Source: JAMXLO01 sp964427005
GTDB taxonomy: Bacteria > Pseudomonadota > Alphaproteobacteria > Acetobacterales > Acetobacteraceae
Direction of reading: 5' to 3'
Length of the DNA stretch: 64,000 nt
Assembly: GCA_964427005.1 (NCBI GenBank)
Contig: CAYRTL010000001.1
Span: 124,001 to 188,000, forward strand
Shown: in pieces, positions 16,521-24,849 of the stretch
Layout of the letters: each line of letters starts with the position of its first letter
Position numbering within the stretch: the first letter of the stretch is position 1
The notes under the pieces: model-generated
What the model was told of the DNA's origin: nothing
Database searches by the model: none
Seen by the model: the letters and a program-made list of their open reading frames with translations, nothing else
Translations under genes and position numbers: made by a program

Positions 16521-17783
16521 ATGACGCGACTGATAGCTGCTCTGCTGACCGCGCTGGCGGCGCTCGCGCTCTTACCTGGTCTGGCCACGGCAGCGGAGAC
16601 GGATACCAGGACGGAAACGCCGGTGATCGACATGATCCGGGAGAGCCCGAATGCGATCCCATTGGATCCTCGCGATCCAATGAAGGATCCCACAGCGCTC
16701 TATCGGGACTGTCACAATAACCCTCAGCGCGCACCCGGGCCGATCAACATCCAGAAGACGGCCGGAGGTCTGGCTTATCAGGGCATCCCCACCTTCTTCC
16801 GCGCCCCGGTAGCGCTCTGCCCAGAGGACCTGAAGGCCGGCGCGGTCGATGTCGCGATCATGGGGGCGTCGGTCGATCTGTCACTTGGCCAGCGTGGCAC
16901 CGGGTACGGGCCCCAGGCGGTTCGCACGGGCGAGGTTACCTATCCCTGGGGCGAGGTCATGCCCCTGGCGCACCCCGCAGCGGGCGACATCGACTTCATG
17001 CACGTGCTGAAAGTCGTGGACTATGGCGACGCCGCGATTGACGCGTTATCGCCGGAACGCAGCGTCCTCTCGGTCCATAAGATGGTGAAGGACATTGCCG
17101 ACGCTGGTGCGATCCCTGTCATCGTCGGTGGCGATCATTCGCTGATGTATCCGGACGTGGTCGCGGTGACCGATGTCCACGGCAAAGGCAATGTCGGCGT
17201 GGTGCATTTCGACGCCCATTTCGACGGGGTGCCTCTGCTGTTCGGTCATTACCTGTCGCATGGCGCGCCTGTTCGGCGACTGATCGATGAAGGCCACGTG
17301 AGGGGGCGGAATTTTGTGCAGATCGGCTTGAACTCCGCCAAGCCCGGCATGGCGGACATGGAATGGATGCGGCGCAATGAGATCCGCTACCATTTCGTGA
17401 CTGAGATCGACAAGAAGGGCTGGGAAACAGTCATGAAGCAGGCGCTAGCCGAAGCGCTTGACGGCCCGAAGAAGATCTTCATTTCGATCGATACGGATGT
17501 GCTGGACCCGGCCTGGGCGCCTGGTATGGGCACACCCGAACCAGGTGGCATGACCATACGCGAGCTGTTTCCAATGCTGCGTGCCCTCGGCGTGCAGAAT
17601 GATGTTGTGGGCGTAGAGATGGTGGAACTCAATCCACTGGTCGATCCGACTTATCGCAGCAAGCTCGTCGGCGTACGGATTCTGCGTGAGGTGCTGACCG
17701 GCATTGCGATGCACCGGAAGGGCATCACCGATCCGATGTATGTCGACCCGGTCTGGGTGGACAACCGCGCGCAACCACACTGA
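16521..17783 (+). CDS. Exported ureohydrolase (agmatinase/arginase/guanidinase family)
   Basis: 420-residue binuclear-metal hydrolase that cleaves urea from a guanidino compound. All six metal-ligand positions are visible: GGDHS (about 203-207), FDAHFD (about 230-235) and SIDTDVLDPAWAP (about 322-334). Unusually it begins with a clear signal peptide (TRLIAALLTALAALALLPGLA, cleavage near TAA-ET), so it should act in the periplasm; typical agmatinases are cytosolic and about 310-360 aa. Start at ATG 16521 has GGAG 6 nt upstream. It is the first gene of an operon with a PpiC foldase and a HupE/UreJ-like permease. Substrate (agmatine, guanidine, guanidino acid) cannot be told from sequence. It is not HutG: it is exported and far from hutHU. 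Confidence 0.88.
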   Translation: MTRLIAALLTALAALALLPGLATAAETDTRTETPVIDMIRESPNAIPLDPRDPMKDPTALYRDCHNNPQRAPGPINIQKTAGGLAYQGIPTFFRAPVALCPEDLKAGAVDVAIMGASVDLSLGQRGTGYGPQAVRTGEVTYPWGEVMPLAHPAAGDIDFMHVLKVVDYGDAAIDALSPERSVLSVHKMVKDIADAGAIPVIVGGDHSLMYPDVVAVTDVHGKGNVGVVHFDAHFDGVPLLFGHYLSHGAPVRRLIDEGHVRGRNFVQIGLNSAKPGMADMEWMRRNEIRYHFVTEIDKKGWETVMKQALAEALDGPKKIFISIDTDVLDPAWAPGMGTPEPGGMTIRELFPMLRALGVQNDVVGVEMVELNPLVDPTYRSKLVGVRILREVLTGIAMHRKGITDPMYVDPVWVDNRAQPH

Positions 17784-17793
17784 AGCCGAGGCC

Positions 17794-18609
17794 ATGAAAC
17801 AGCGGTTTTGGCAGCGGGTCCTGCATGATCCCATCTTCCACTTCGCCGTTCTGGGCTGTTTCCTGTTTGGGTTGCACGCCATGCTCTCCCCTGATCAAAA
17901 GCCCACAATCCGGGTTGACCCCAAGATTGTCGACGCGCTGCTCCAGGAGCGCGCCGCGTTGATGCAGCGGACGCAGACCGCCCAGGACCGGCAGGAGGTG
18001 ATCGACGGCTATATCGCTGACGAGGTTCTGCTGCACGAAGCGTATCGCCGGGGCCTGGACAAGTCGCCTCGGATCAGGGCGCAGTTGATCCAGGCGATGC
18101 GGTTTGCCCTTTCGTCCGAGCCACCAACACCGAATGAACCGACATTGCGCGCGTATTTTGCAGCCAACCGCGAGCGTTTCGCGCGTCCCCCAACGATGAG
18201 CCTGACGCAGGTATTCGTCCGCAGCGGGCAAGAACGGGCCGACGATATCCTGACGAAGCTGAATTCAGCGGATGATCCAGGCCGGCTCAGCGAGCTTGAC
18301 ATGAACCATGCTTCATCTCTGCGCACGGCCACGAGTGAGGACATTGCGCGTGTGTTCGACCGGAATACGGCAGAGGTGGTCAGCGCGATTGATGACAATC
18401 GCTGGCATGGACCGTACCAGTCTCCACGCGGCACGTTCTTCATCCGCGTTGACGAACGCCAGCCGGCTACATCGCCCAGCTACGAACAGCTCGCCTCCCA
18501 CCTCGCAGACGAATGGACCATGGTTCGGCAGGAAGAGATCATCGAGCGACAGGTGGCCGAAATTGCCCGCGGGTTTACAGTCATTCTGCCCGCCGCAACG
18601 ACAAATTAA
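17794..18609 (+). CDS. Membrane-anchored PpiC/parvulin-type peptidyl-prolyl isomerase
   Basis: 271-residue periplasmic foldase. An N-terminal signal anchor (about residues 12-30, FHFAVLGCFLFGLHAML) is followed by a SurA-like helical part (residues 40-110) and a parvulin-like segment from about residue 130 (PPTMSLTQVFVRSGQERAD..). It starts 10 nt after the exported ureohydrolase and overlaps the HupE-like gene by one base, so it probably helps one or both partners to fold. The parvulin core is degenerate, so catalytic activity is uncertain. Confidence 0.8.
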   Translation: MKQRFWQRVLHDPIFHFAVLGCFLFGLHAMLSPDQKPTIRVDPKIVDALLQERAALMQRTQTAQDRQEVIDGYIADEVLLHEAYRRGLDKSPRIRAQLIQAMRFALSSEPPTPNEPTLRAYFAANRERFARPPTMSLTQVFVRSGQERADDILTKLNSADDPGRLSELDMNHASSLRTATSEDIARVFDRNTAEVVSAIDDNRWHGPYQSPRGTFFIRVDERQPATSPSYEQLASHLADEWTMVRQEEIIERQVAEIARGFTVILPAATTN

Positions 18610-19592
18610 TGATTGTGCGGTTTGCACTGATATGGCTGCTGACCGTCGGTACTGCTTGGGCACATGACCTCGCGGCAACGCAGGCGCGCCTGATAGAAGG
18701 ACCAGGCAACAGTTATACGCTGATCGCCACAGTACCGCCTGACCTTGCAGCTCTGATTTCCGCACCACAGCTCCCTGACCGTTGCCGCCTGAGCGACGAT
18801 CCCCGAACACACCAGAGTGAGGCAGAGATTCGGTTCGCCTTCACCTGCGGGAGCGCGCTGACCAGCAGCGATGTGGTGTTCCTGCCGTGGAAACGAGATG
18901 GCGTATTGCTCTCAGCACATCGGCGGGATGGGACAATTGTCACCAATTACTTTATAGGTGATGGAGCGTTCATCCGGGTTGATCTGGCGTCGGTTCAGGC
19001 TGGGTCCATGTCCTTTGGGGATGCCGCTGTCCGGTATACGACGTTGGGTATCGAACACATCCTGTTCGGCATCGACCATCTGCTGTTCATCCTGGGCTTG
19101 TTGTTGATTGTGGATGGCGTCTGGGCTCTGCTGAAAACCATCACCGCCTTTACTCTTGCCCATAGCGTGACCTTGGGTCTTGCGACGACAGGCTGGGTCA
19201 GCGTGCCCAGTGCACCAGTCGAGGCCGCCATTGCTCTGAGCATCGTGCTTGTCGCTGCCGAAGGATTGCGGTCGGGACAGGAAAGCCCGGCCATTGGATC
19301 TCCGTGGCTGATGGCATTCGCTTTTGGGTTGCTGCACGGCTTTGGCTTTGCCGGCGCGCTGTCCGAACTGGGTCTGCCGACCCGCGAAATTCCGCTCGCC
19401 CTGCTCTTTTTCAACATTGGCGTGGAGATTGGACAACTCGCGTTCGTCACAGTGGTCCTGTTGATCCGCCGCGTCGTGCTTCGGCTGGTGAGATCCTGGC
19501 CCAATAGTCTCGCAGCCGTGCCGGGCTATATCATTGGAGCCGTCGCGATGTTTTGGTTGGTCGAACGGGTCAGCGCGATCCTGCGGCTCTGA
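18609..19592 (+). CDS. HupE/UreJ-family membrane protein (putative nickel/cobalt permease)
   Basis: 327-residue protein with a signal peptide (FALIWLLTVGTAWA, then HDL), a periplasmic N-terminal domain of about 110 residues, and a membrane domain with about six helices. Histidine-rich helix motifs typical of the HupE/UreJ_2 group are present: LGIEHILFGIDHLLFILG, FTLAHSVTLGLA and LLHGFGFAGALSELGLP. Members are linked to nickel supply for hydrogenase or urease, but neither enzyme is here; the only metalloenzyme in the operon is the ureohydrolase. Translation is coupled to ppiC (TAATG). Metal specificity is inference from the family. Confidence 0.85.
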   Translation: MIVRFALIWLLTVGTAWAHDLAATQARLIEGPGNSYTLIATVPPDLAALISAPQLPDRCRLSDDPRTHQSEAEIRFAFTCGSALTSSDVVFLPWKRDGVLLSAHRRDGTIVTNYFIGDGAFIRVDLASVQAGSMSFGDAAVRYTTLGIEHILFGIDHLLFILGLLLIVDGVWALLKTITAFTLAHSVTLGLATTGWVSVPSAPVEAAIALSIVLVAAEGLRSGQESPAIGSPWLMAFAFGLLHGFGFAGALSELGLPTREIPLALLFFNIGVEIGQLAFVTVVLLIRRVVLRLVRSWPNSLAAVPGYIIGAVAMFWLVERVSAILRL

Positions 19593-19673
19593 TAGCCATA
19601 CTGCAAGGCGGGTTCACAAGCTGCCGCCGCCGTCCTAATACCGTTCAGTAGATCGCAGCTTCGGAGGGTAGGC

Positions 19674-20588
19674 ATGGCTGGCATGATGGAAGGCAAGGTC
19701 GCGGTGGTCACTGGCTCGGGCGGCGGTATCGGCCGCGAGATCGCCATCGCCATGGCGGCGGCCGGCGCCAAGGTCATCGTAGCCGACATCGGCGCGTCGC
19801 TCTCCGGGGAGGGGGGTTCCGCTACCCCGGCCCAACAGACGAAGCAGCTGATCGAGCAGAAGGGCGGAGCGGCCGAGGTTTGCACCGAATCAGTGGCGGA
19901 ATGGAATTCGGCACAGAAGATCATCCAGGCGGCGCTCGACCATTACGGCCGCATCGATGCGGTGGTGAACAACGCCGGCATTCTGCGGGACGTGATATTC
20001 CATAAGATGACGCCGGAGGACTGGCTGGCGGTGATTGCAGTCCACCTGAATGGCAGCTTCTTCGTCTCACGCGCCGCAGCGGAACAATACCGGAAGCAGG
20101 AAAGCGGCACGTTCGTACACATTTCCTCCACCTCCGGGCTCATCGGCAATTTCGGACAGGCAAACTATTCGGCGGCGAAGCTGGGGATCACCGCGCTTTC
20201 CAAGTCGATCGCGCTCGACATGAAGCGCTACAACGTTCGCTCCAACTGCATTGCGCCGTTTGCGTGGAGCCGGATGACGCAGTCGATCCCCGCCACCACC
20301 CCCGAGCAACAGGCGCGGTTGGCGAAGATCCAGGCAATGACGCCGGACAAGAACGCGCCAATGGCGGTCTTCCTGTCCTCCGATGCCGCGAAGGACGTCA
20401 CCGGCCAGGTGTTCGGCACGCGCATGAACGAGATCATCCTGTTCAGCTCGCCGCGCCCGATCCGCATTGTGCATCGCGCCGACGGCTGGACACCAGAGGC
20501 GATCGCGGAGCATGCCGCGCCAGCATTGAAGGCAGCCTACATGCCGCTCGATCGGTCGGGCGAAGTGTTCGACTGGGATCCGCTCTGA
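19674..20588 (+). CDS. Short-chain dehydrogenase/reductase (3-hydroxyacyl-CoA dehydrogenase-like)
   Basis: 304-residue NAD(P) oxidoreductase. It has the SDR cofactor motif VTGSGGGIGREIA, NNAG, catalytic Ser in ISSTSG, and the YSAAK pair. A C-terminal extension past residue 250 (SPRPIRIVHRADGWTPEAIAEH) resembles the SDR domain of multifunctional beta-oxidation proteins. GGAGGG lies 5 nt before the ATG. It leads a four-gene run with an acyl-CoA ligase, a thiolase-like protein and a DUF35 protein, so its substrate is probably a hydroxyacyl-CoA. Confidence 0.87.
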   Translation: MAGMMEGKVAVVTGSGGGIGREIAIAMAAAGAKVIVADIGASLSGEGGSATPAQQTKQLIEQKGGAAEVCTESVAEWNSAQKIIQAALDHYGRIDAVVNNAGILRDVIFHKMTPEDWLAVIAVHLNGSFFVSRAAAEQYRKQESGTFVHISSTSGLIGNFGQANYSAAKLGITALSKSIALDMKRYNVRSNCIAPFAWSRMTQSIPATTPEQQARLAKIQAMTPDKNAPMAVFLSSDAAKDVTGQVFGTRMNEIILFSSPRPIRIVHRADGWTPEAIAEHAAPALKAAYMPLDRSGEVFDWDPL

Positions 20589-22180
20589 ACAGCACCGTCT
20601 CCGACACCTTTCATGAGGCCGCGCGCTTGTGGCCCGCGCGGCCATTCCTCCACATCACTGCCGAGACGGCGAAGAACTATGGTATCACTCCTGGCACGCT
20701 GACCTACGCGGAAGCGGCTGAGGCAATTCAAACAATCATCCAGCGATACCAGGCCGCGGGATATGGCGCCGGCCACCGCATCGGCCTCATGCTCGGCAAT
20801 CGGCCTGCGGTCTTCCTTCATTGGTTCGCATTGAATGCGCTTGGGGTCAGCGTTGTTCCGCTCAGCCCCGAGCTAAGGCCTGCCGAATTGACATACCTTC
20901 TGGGGCACAGCGGAACCTGCCTGGTGATCACGGCGCCCACCCAACTGAACGCGCTGCGGGAGTTTGCAGCGACCTGCGACGTTGCCACTGAGGAGGAGCC
21001 TCTGCCCGCAGCGCGCTACGTGCGCAGCGAGCGAGCGCCAGACCGCGAAGCCGAGTGCGCGCTGCTCTACACTTCGGGTACGACGGGCAAACCGAAGGGC
21101 TGCGTGCTGTCGAACGACTATTTCCTTCGTTGCGGCAAGTGGTACACCGAAATCGGTGGGCTGTGTGAGCTACGTCCCGGCGAGGATCGGCTCATCACGC
21201 CGTTGCCGATGACTCACGTGAACGCCATGGCCTATTCGACACTTGCCATGGTAATGATTGGTGGCTGCATCATTCCACTGGACCGGTTTCATCCACGAAG
21301 CTGGTGGCAGACGGTGCGGGAATCCAAGGCAACGATTATGCACAGCCTCGGCGTCATGCCGACAATGCTGCTGGGCTTCCATCCTTCCCCGGATGATCGC
21401 ATGCATGATGTGAGGTTCGGCTTCGCTCCTGGAGTCGATCCGCGCTACCATGCCGCATTCGAGAGCCGCTTCGGCATTCCTATGATCGATGCATGGGCTA
21501 TGACGGAGACTGGCGCCGGTGCCGTGGTCATCGCGAGCCACGAGCCGCGCCATATCGGCCGCTCCTGTTTCGGCCGGCCGCGACCGTTCATGCGGTACCG
21601 CATCGTCGATGAAGCGAGCCGCGACACCAAAGGCGGTACGCCAGGCGAACTGTACGTGCGTTCGGCCCAAGACAATCCGCGCGCCGGCTTCTTCACTGAA
21701 TATCTTGACGATCCCGAGGCAACCGAGGCCGCCTGGGAGGGCGGCTGGTTCCATACCGGTGACGTTGTGCGGCGTGACGCCGACGGAAATCTTTACTTCG
21801 TGGATCGACTGAAAAACGTGATCCGCCGCAGTGGCGAGAATATCGCCGCAGCCGAGGTAGAAAGCGTGCTGCGACAGCATCCAATGGTGCGCGAGGTGGC
21901 CTGCACGGCTGTCCCTGACGAATTGCGCGACGAGGAGGTTTTGGCCTGCGTCGTTGCGCGTGAACCGGTTGCTGACAAGACAAACGGGGCTGCTGACATC
22001 ACGGCGCACGCACTGCGTGAACTCGCATATTTCAAGGCACCTGGCTACGTCGCGTTCGTGGACGCATTGCCACTGACGGCGACGAACAAGGTTCAGCGTG
22101 GTGAACTGAAGACCTGGGCACGAGAGCTACTCGGCTCACCGAACTGCATCGACACACGCCATCTGAAGCGCCGTCAATGA
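20585..22180 (+). CDS. AMP-forming acyl-CoA synthetase (class I adenylate-forming)
   Basis: 531-residue ligase that activates a carboxylic acid to its CoA thioester. Marks are the P-loop LLYTSGTTGKPKG, the WAMTETGAG motif, GWFHTGDVVRRDADGNLYFVDR, and the C-terminal Lys in ATNKVQRGEL. The start is unusual: no in-frame ATG or GTG lies near the domain start. CTG at 20585, whose last two bases form part of the preceding TGA stop (CTGA), gives the full N-terminal helix TVSDTFHEAARLWPARPF. TTG at about 20627 would remove it. The general type resembles carnitine/crotonobetaine-CoA ligases, but the substrate is unknown. Confidence 0.87.
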   Translation: MNSTVSDTFHEAARLWPARPFLHITAETAKNYGITPGTLTYAEAAEAIQTIIQRYQAAGYGAGHRIGLMLGNRPAVFLHWFALNALGVSVVPLSPELRPAELTYLLGHSGTCLVITAPTQLNALREFAATCDVATEEEPLPAARYVRSERAPDREAECALLYTSGTTGKPKGCVLSNDYFLRCGKWYTEIGGLCELRPGEDRLITPLPMTHVNAMAYSTLAMVMIGGCIIPLDRFHPRSWWQTVRESKATIMHSLGVMPTMLLGFHPSPDDRMHDVRFGFAPGVDPRYHAAFESRFGIPMIDAWAMTETGAGAVVIASHEPRHIGRSCFGRPRPFMRYRIVDEASRDTKGGTPGELYVRSAQDNPRAGFFTEYLDDPEATEAAWEGGWFHTGDVVRRDADGNLYFVDRLKNVIRRSGENIAAAEVESVLRQHPMVREVACTAVPDELRDEEVLACVVAREPVADKTNGAADITAHALRELAYFKAPGYVAFVDALPLTATNKVQRGELKTWARELLGSPNCIDTRHLKRRQ

Positions 22181-23331
22181 TGGATTACGGCGACGTCGTC
22201 GTGTGCGCACCGGTCACTGTCCCATATACAAGACGCTCCGAACATGGCGCGGCATGGTGGCTTGGCAGCGCGCTGCGCAAATTGCTGGAAACGAGCGGCT
22301 TGGCGAAGCAACAGATCGATGGTCTGTGCCTCTCGAGCTTCACGTTGGCACCGGACGGGCCTGCCCCGTTCGCACAGTATGCTGGCCTTTCGCCGCGTTT
22401 CCTGGAGTTTCTGCCGATCGGTGGTGCATGCGGTGTGGTCGCAATGCGTCGGGCCGCACGTGCGGTGCAATGCGGCGACGCTGACGTGGTCGCATGCATT
22501 GCAGGCGACACCAATGGCCCAAACAGCTTTCATGATCTCGTCGCTCAGTTCAGCACGTTCTCCCGCGATTACGTCTGGCCCTATGGCGCGGGCGGGCCAA
22601 ATGCGAGCTTCGCATTGCTCACCGATCACGCCATGCGGCGCACCGGTGCCACGCGCGAGGACTTTGGCAAGCTCTGCATCGCCCAACGGCAATGGGCGCG
22701 GCTTAATCCCTTGGCCCTGTTGCGCGATGAGCTGACGCCCGAGGCATATCTCGCCGCGCGTCCCATTGCCCCGCCGCTGCACCTACTGGACTGCGTCATG
22801 CCGTGCGCAGGCGCGGATGGATTCCTGGTGATGCGCCGCGCGCGTGCTGACCGGCTTGGATTACCAAACGTTCGTATTCTTGCGACTATCGAACGCCATA
22901 ACGGCTTCCTGGCTGATCCAATCCAATGGCGAGGCGGTTGGGCCTTGGACAGCGATTCGCTGTGGCGGCAGGCTGGCTTCGGGCCGGAGACAATCGATAT
23001 TATCGAAACCTACGACGACTATCCGGTGATCTCGATGCTGCAGTTCGAGGATCTTGGGTTCTGCCCAAAGGACGAGGGTGCTGATTTCATTCGGCGTAAT
23101 GAATTCGGACCGGGCGGCAACCTGCCGCACAACACAGGTGGTGGGCAGCTATCCTGTGGACAGGCAGGCGCAGCAGGCGGCTTCGTCGGACTGGTCGAAG
23201 CCCTGCGCCAACTCACGGGGAAAGCCGATGGACGGCAGGTAGAACGCGCGCGTCATGCATTGGTCAGCGGCTTTGGTATGATCAACTACGACCGCGGGCT
23301 ATGTACCGCTGCTGCGGTGCTGGTTGGATGA
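22177..23331 (+). CDS. Thiolase-like protein (SCP-x/lipid-transfer thiolase type)
   Basis: 384-residue thiolase-fold protein. The nucleophile-region cysteine (GGACGVVAMRRAA) is present, with a glycine-rich late motif (HNTGGGQLSCGQAGAAGG). It lacks the consensus CNSGLQA active site of PhaA-type thiolases and groups with SCP-x/DitF-like thiolases that often pair with DUF35 OB-fold proteins, as here: the next gene overlaps it by ATGA. Likely cleaves or forms a beta-ketoacyl-CoA in the same pathway as the two upstream genes. Confidence 0.87.
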   Translation: MMDYGDVVVCAPVTVPYTRRSEHGAAWWLGSALRKLLETSGLAKQQIDGLCLSSFTLAPDGPAPFAQYAGLSPRFLEFLPIGGACGVVAMRRAARAVQCGDADVVACIAGDTNGPNSFHDLVAQFSTFSRDYVWPYGAGGPNASFALLTDHAMRRTGATREDFGKLCIAQRQWARLNPLALLRDELTPEAYLAARPIAPPLHLLDCVMPCAGADGFLVMRRARADRLGLPNVRILATIERHNGFLADPIQWRGGWALDSDSLWRQAGFGPETIDIIETYDDYPVISMLQFEDLGFCPKDEGADFIRRNEFGPGGNLPHNTGGGQLSCGQAGAAGGFVGLVEALRQLTGKADGRQVERARHALVSGFGMINYDRGLCTAAAVLVG

Positions 23332-23744
23332 ACCCGATGCGGCAAATGGCCGAAGCCGCGTCCCAGCGGAAACTTGCGATGCAGCACTGCTTTGCATGTG
23401 GCGCGGTGCAATATCCACCACGCGAACTCTGCGCTACATGTCTGTCCGACACGCTGGACTGGCACGTGAGAGACAGTGCGGAAGGTCAGGTGCTGGCGAG
23501 TGCCGAGTTGCAGCACAGCCACGAATCTGCGTTCCGTGACCGGCTGCCGTTGCAGATCGGACTGGTTCTGCTTGATGCTGGGCCGACCGTCGTCTGCTTC
23601 CTGACTGACTGCTGTTCCGCCGGAACTCGCGTCAGCGTCACTGCGTACCTGGACAGCGAAGAGCGCGCCGTCCTTTCGGCACGAGCAGTAATCACGCCTG
23701 ACGCAAACCCGCCTCGCGCAGCAGCGGCAGCACAGTCTCGATAA
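23328..23744 (+). CDS. DUF35 Zn-ribbon/OB-fold protein, thiolase partner
   Basis: 138-residue protein with an N-terminal zinc ribbon (C21, C24, C35, C38: CFACG and CATC) followed by an OB-fold (VLASAELQHSHESAFRDRLPLQIGLVLLD). DUF35 proteins form complexes with SCP-x-type thiolases, retro-aldolases or hydratases acting on CoA thioesters. It overlaps the thiolase-like gene by 4 nt. Its last 53 bp overlap the convergent flavin monooxygenase. Confidence 0.87.
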   Translation: MNPMRQMAEAASQRKLAMQHCFACGAVQYPPRELCATCLSDTLDWHVRDSAEGQVLASAELQHSHESAFRDRLPLQIGLVLLDAGPTVVCFLTDCCSAGTRVSVTAYLDSEERAVLSARAVITPDANPPRAAAAAQSR

Positions 23745-24780
23745 AATACGGCAGCTCGTTGCTGAAATTGACGAACGACACGGTCGTGCCGGCAAAGCCG
23801 ACTTCACTCATGTGCACCATCTGTTCGGCAATATGCTCCGGCGTGCCGATCAATGGATAGGTTCCCGCGCCACCGACGAAGCGCTTGCGATGCAGGCGAT
23901 AGGCGTCCGGGTCGTGCGACGATGAGAACTTCTCCTTCGCACCCATGTAGGAATCGACGCTCGCGGTATCCTCCATACTCACGGCGTAGTACTCATAATA
24001 GTCCTCTGCTTCTGCTTGCGTTGGCCGGCAAACCACGTGGCAGGTCGTATAAACCCCGACCTCCCGCCCCACCGCGCGTGCCCGCGCAGTCATATCGGCG
24101 ATGTGCGGTCGTCCACCTTCGATGTCGACGAACGTTGTGAACAGAAAATCCGCGGTCTTCGCCGCGAAGTCGCGGCCGGTCGGTGAGAAGGCGGCGTTCA
24201 ATGTGACCGGTCGGGGATGCTGCACCGGTAACGGTCGCCCCGACACATTCTTCAACTTGTAGAACTTACCCTCATAGTCGAACGGCGGTCCGCCGGCAAA
24301 GATGCGCTCCATGATTTCCGCCCATTCGAGACCCTGGGCATAGCGATCCTCGATCATCTTGAGGCCAAACAGGTCGAACTCCTGAGGGCTCCAGCCGCAC
24401 ACGATGTTCAACCCCGCCCTACCGCCTGACGCATGGTCCACAGTCGCCAGCGCCTTTGCCGCGAAGACCGGATGTACCATCGGCACGTGAACAGTCGAGA
24501 ATAGCGCGATGCGTTCGGTGAAGCCTGCCAGCGCGGCGGCGTAGGTGAGCGTCTCGAAGCTCCACTCGCGGCTGTTCACCTCGCCCCCGAAGCCCTTCCA
24601 ACGCGCTATCGGCAGGAAGAATTCGATACCGGCGCGGTCGGCCATCTGCGCAACCTCCACCACCTCATTCCAATGGGCCGGCCAACGCTCAGGCACGCGC
24701 GTGAGCGTCAGCCCGCCATCGGCATTGGCTGAGAAAATCCCCAGCTTGAACCGATTGGGGCCGTGCATCGGATGGACCAT
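23692..24780 (-). CDS. LLM-class (luciferase-like) FMN-dependent monooxygenase
   Basis: 362-residue bacterial-luciferase-fold oxidoreductase. Features include KLGIFSANADGG, AGIEFFLPIARWKGFGG, HPVFAAKALATVDHASGGRAGLNIVCGW (FMN-binding block typical of SsuD/RutA relatives) and a C-terminal TP-HIAEQM segment. It needs reduced FMN from a partner reductase, which is not in the window. AAGGAG lies 6 nt before the ATG at 24780. It is divergent from the aryl-CoA operon, with only 69 nt between them, so the two probably share a control region. RutA was considered, but no rut genes adjoin. Confidence 0.88.
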   Translation of the reverse strand: MVHPMHGPNRFKLGIFSANADGGLTLTRVPERWPAHWNEVVEVAQMADRAGIEFFLPIARWKGFGGEVNSREWSFETLTYAAALAGFTERIALFSTVHVPMVHPVFAAKALATVDHASGGRAGLNIVCGWSPQEFDLFGLKMIEDRYAQGLEWAEIMERIFAGGPPFDYEGKFYKLKNVSGRPLPVQHPRPVTLNAAFSPTGRDFAAKTADFLFTTFVDIEGGRPHIADMTARARAVGREVGVYTTCHVVCRPTQAEAEDYYEYYAVSMEDTASVDSYMGAKEKFSSSHDPDAYRLHRKRFVGGAGTYPLIGTPEHIAEQMVHMSEVGFAGTTVSFVNFSNELPYFIETVLPLLREAGLRQA

Positions 24781-24849
24781 ACATTCGCTCCTTGCCGCGC
24801 GCTGGATAATGCAGGTATGAAAGAAGACCCCGTCAAGCACGGAGATGCG

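Noticed and set aside
16521..17783. Ureohydrolase as formiminoglutamase HutG completing the hut pathway
   Set aside because: It is exported, about 15 kb from hutHU, on a different operon, and longer than HutG.
23692..24780. LLM monooxygenase as pyrimidine oxygenase RutA
   Set aside because: No rutBCDEF genes are adjacent and the RidA protein nearby belongs to a different operon; kept as a generic LLM enzyme.
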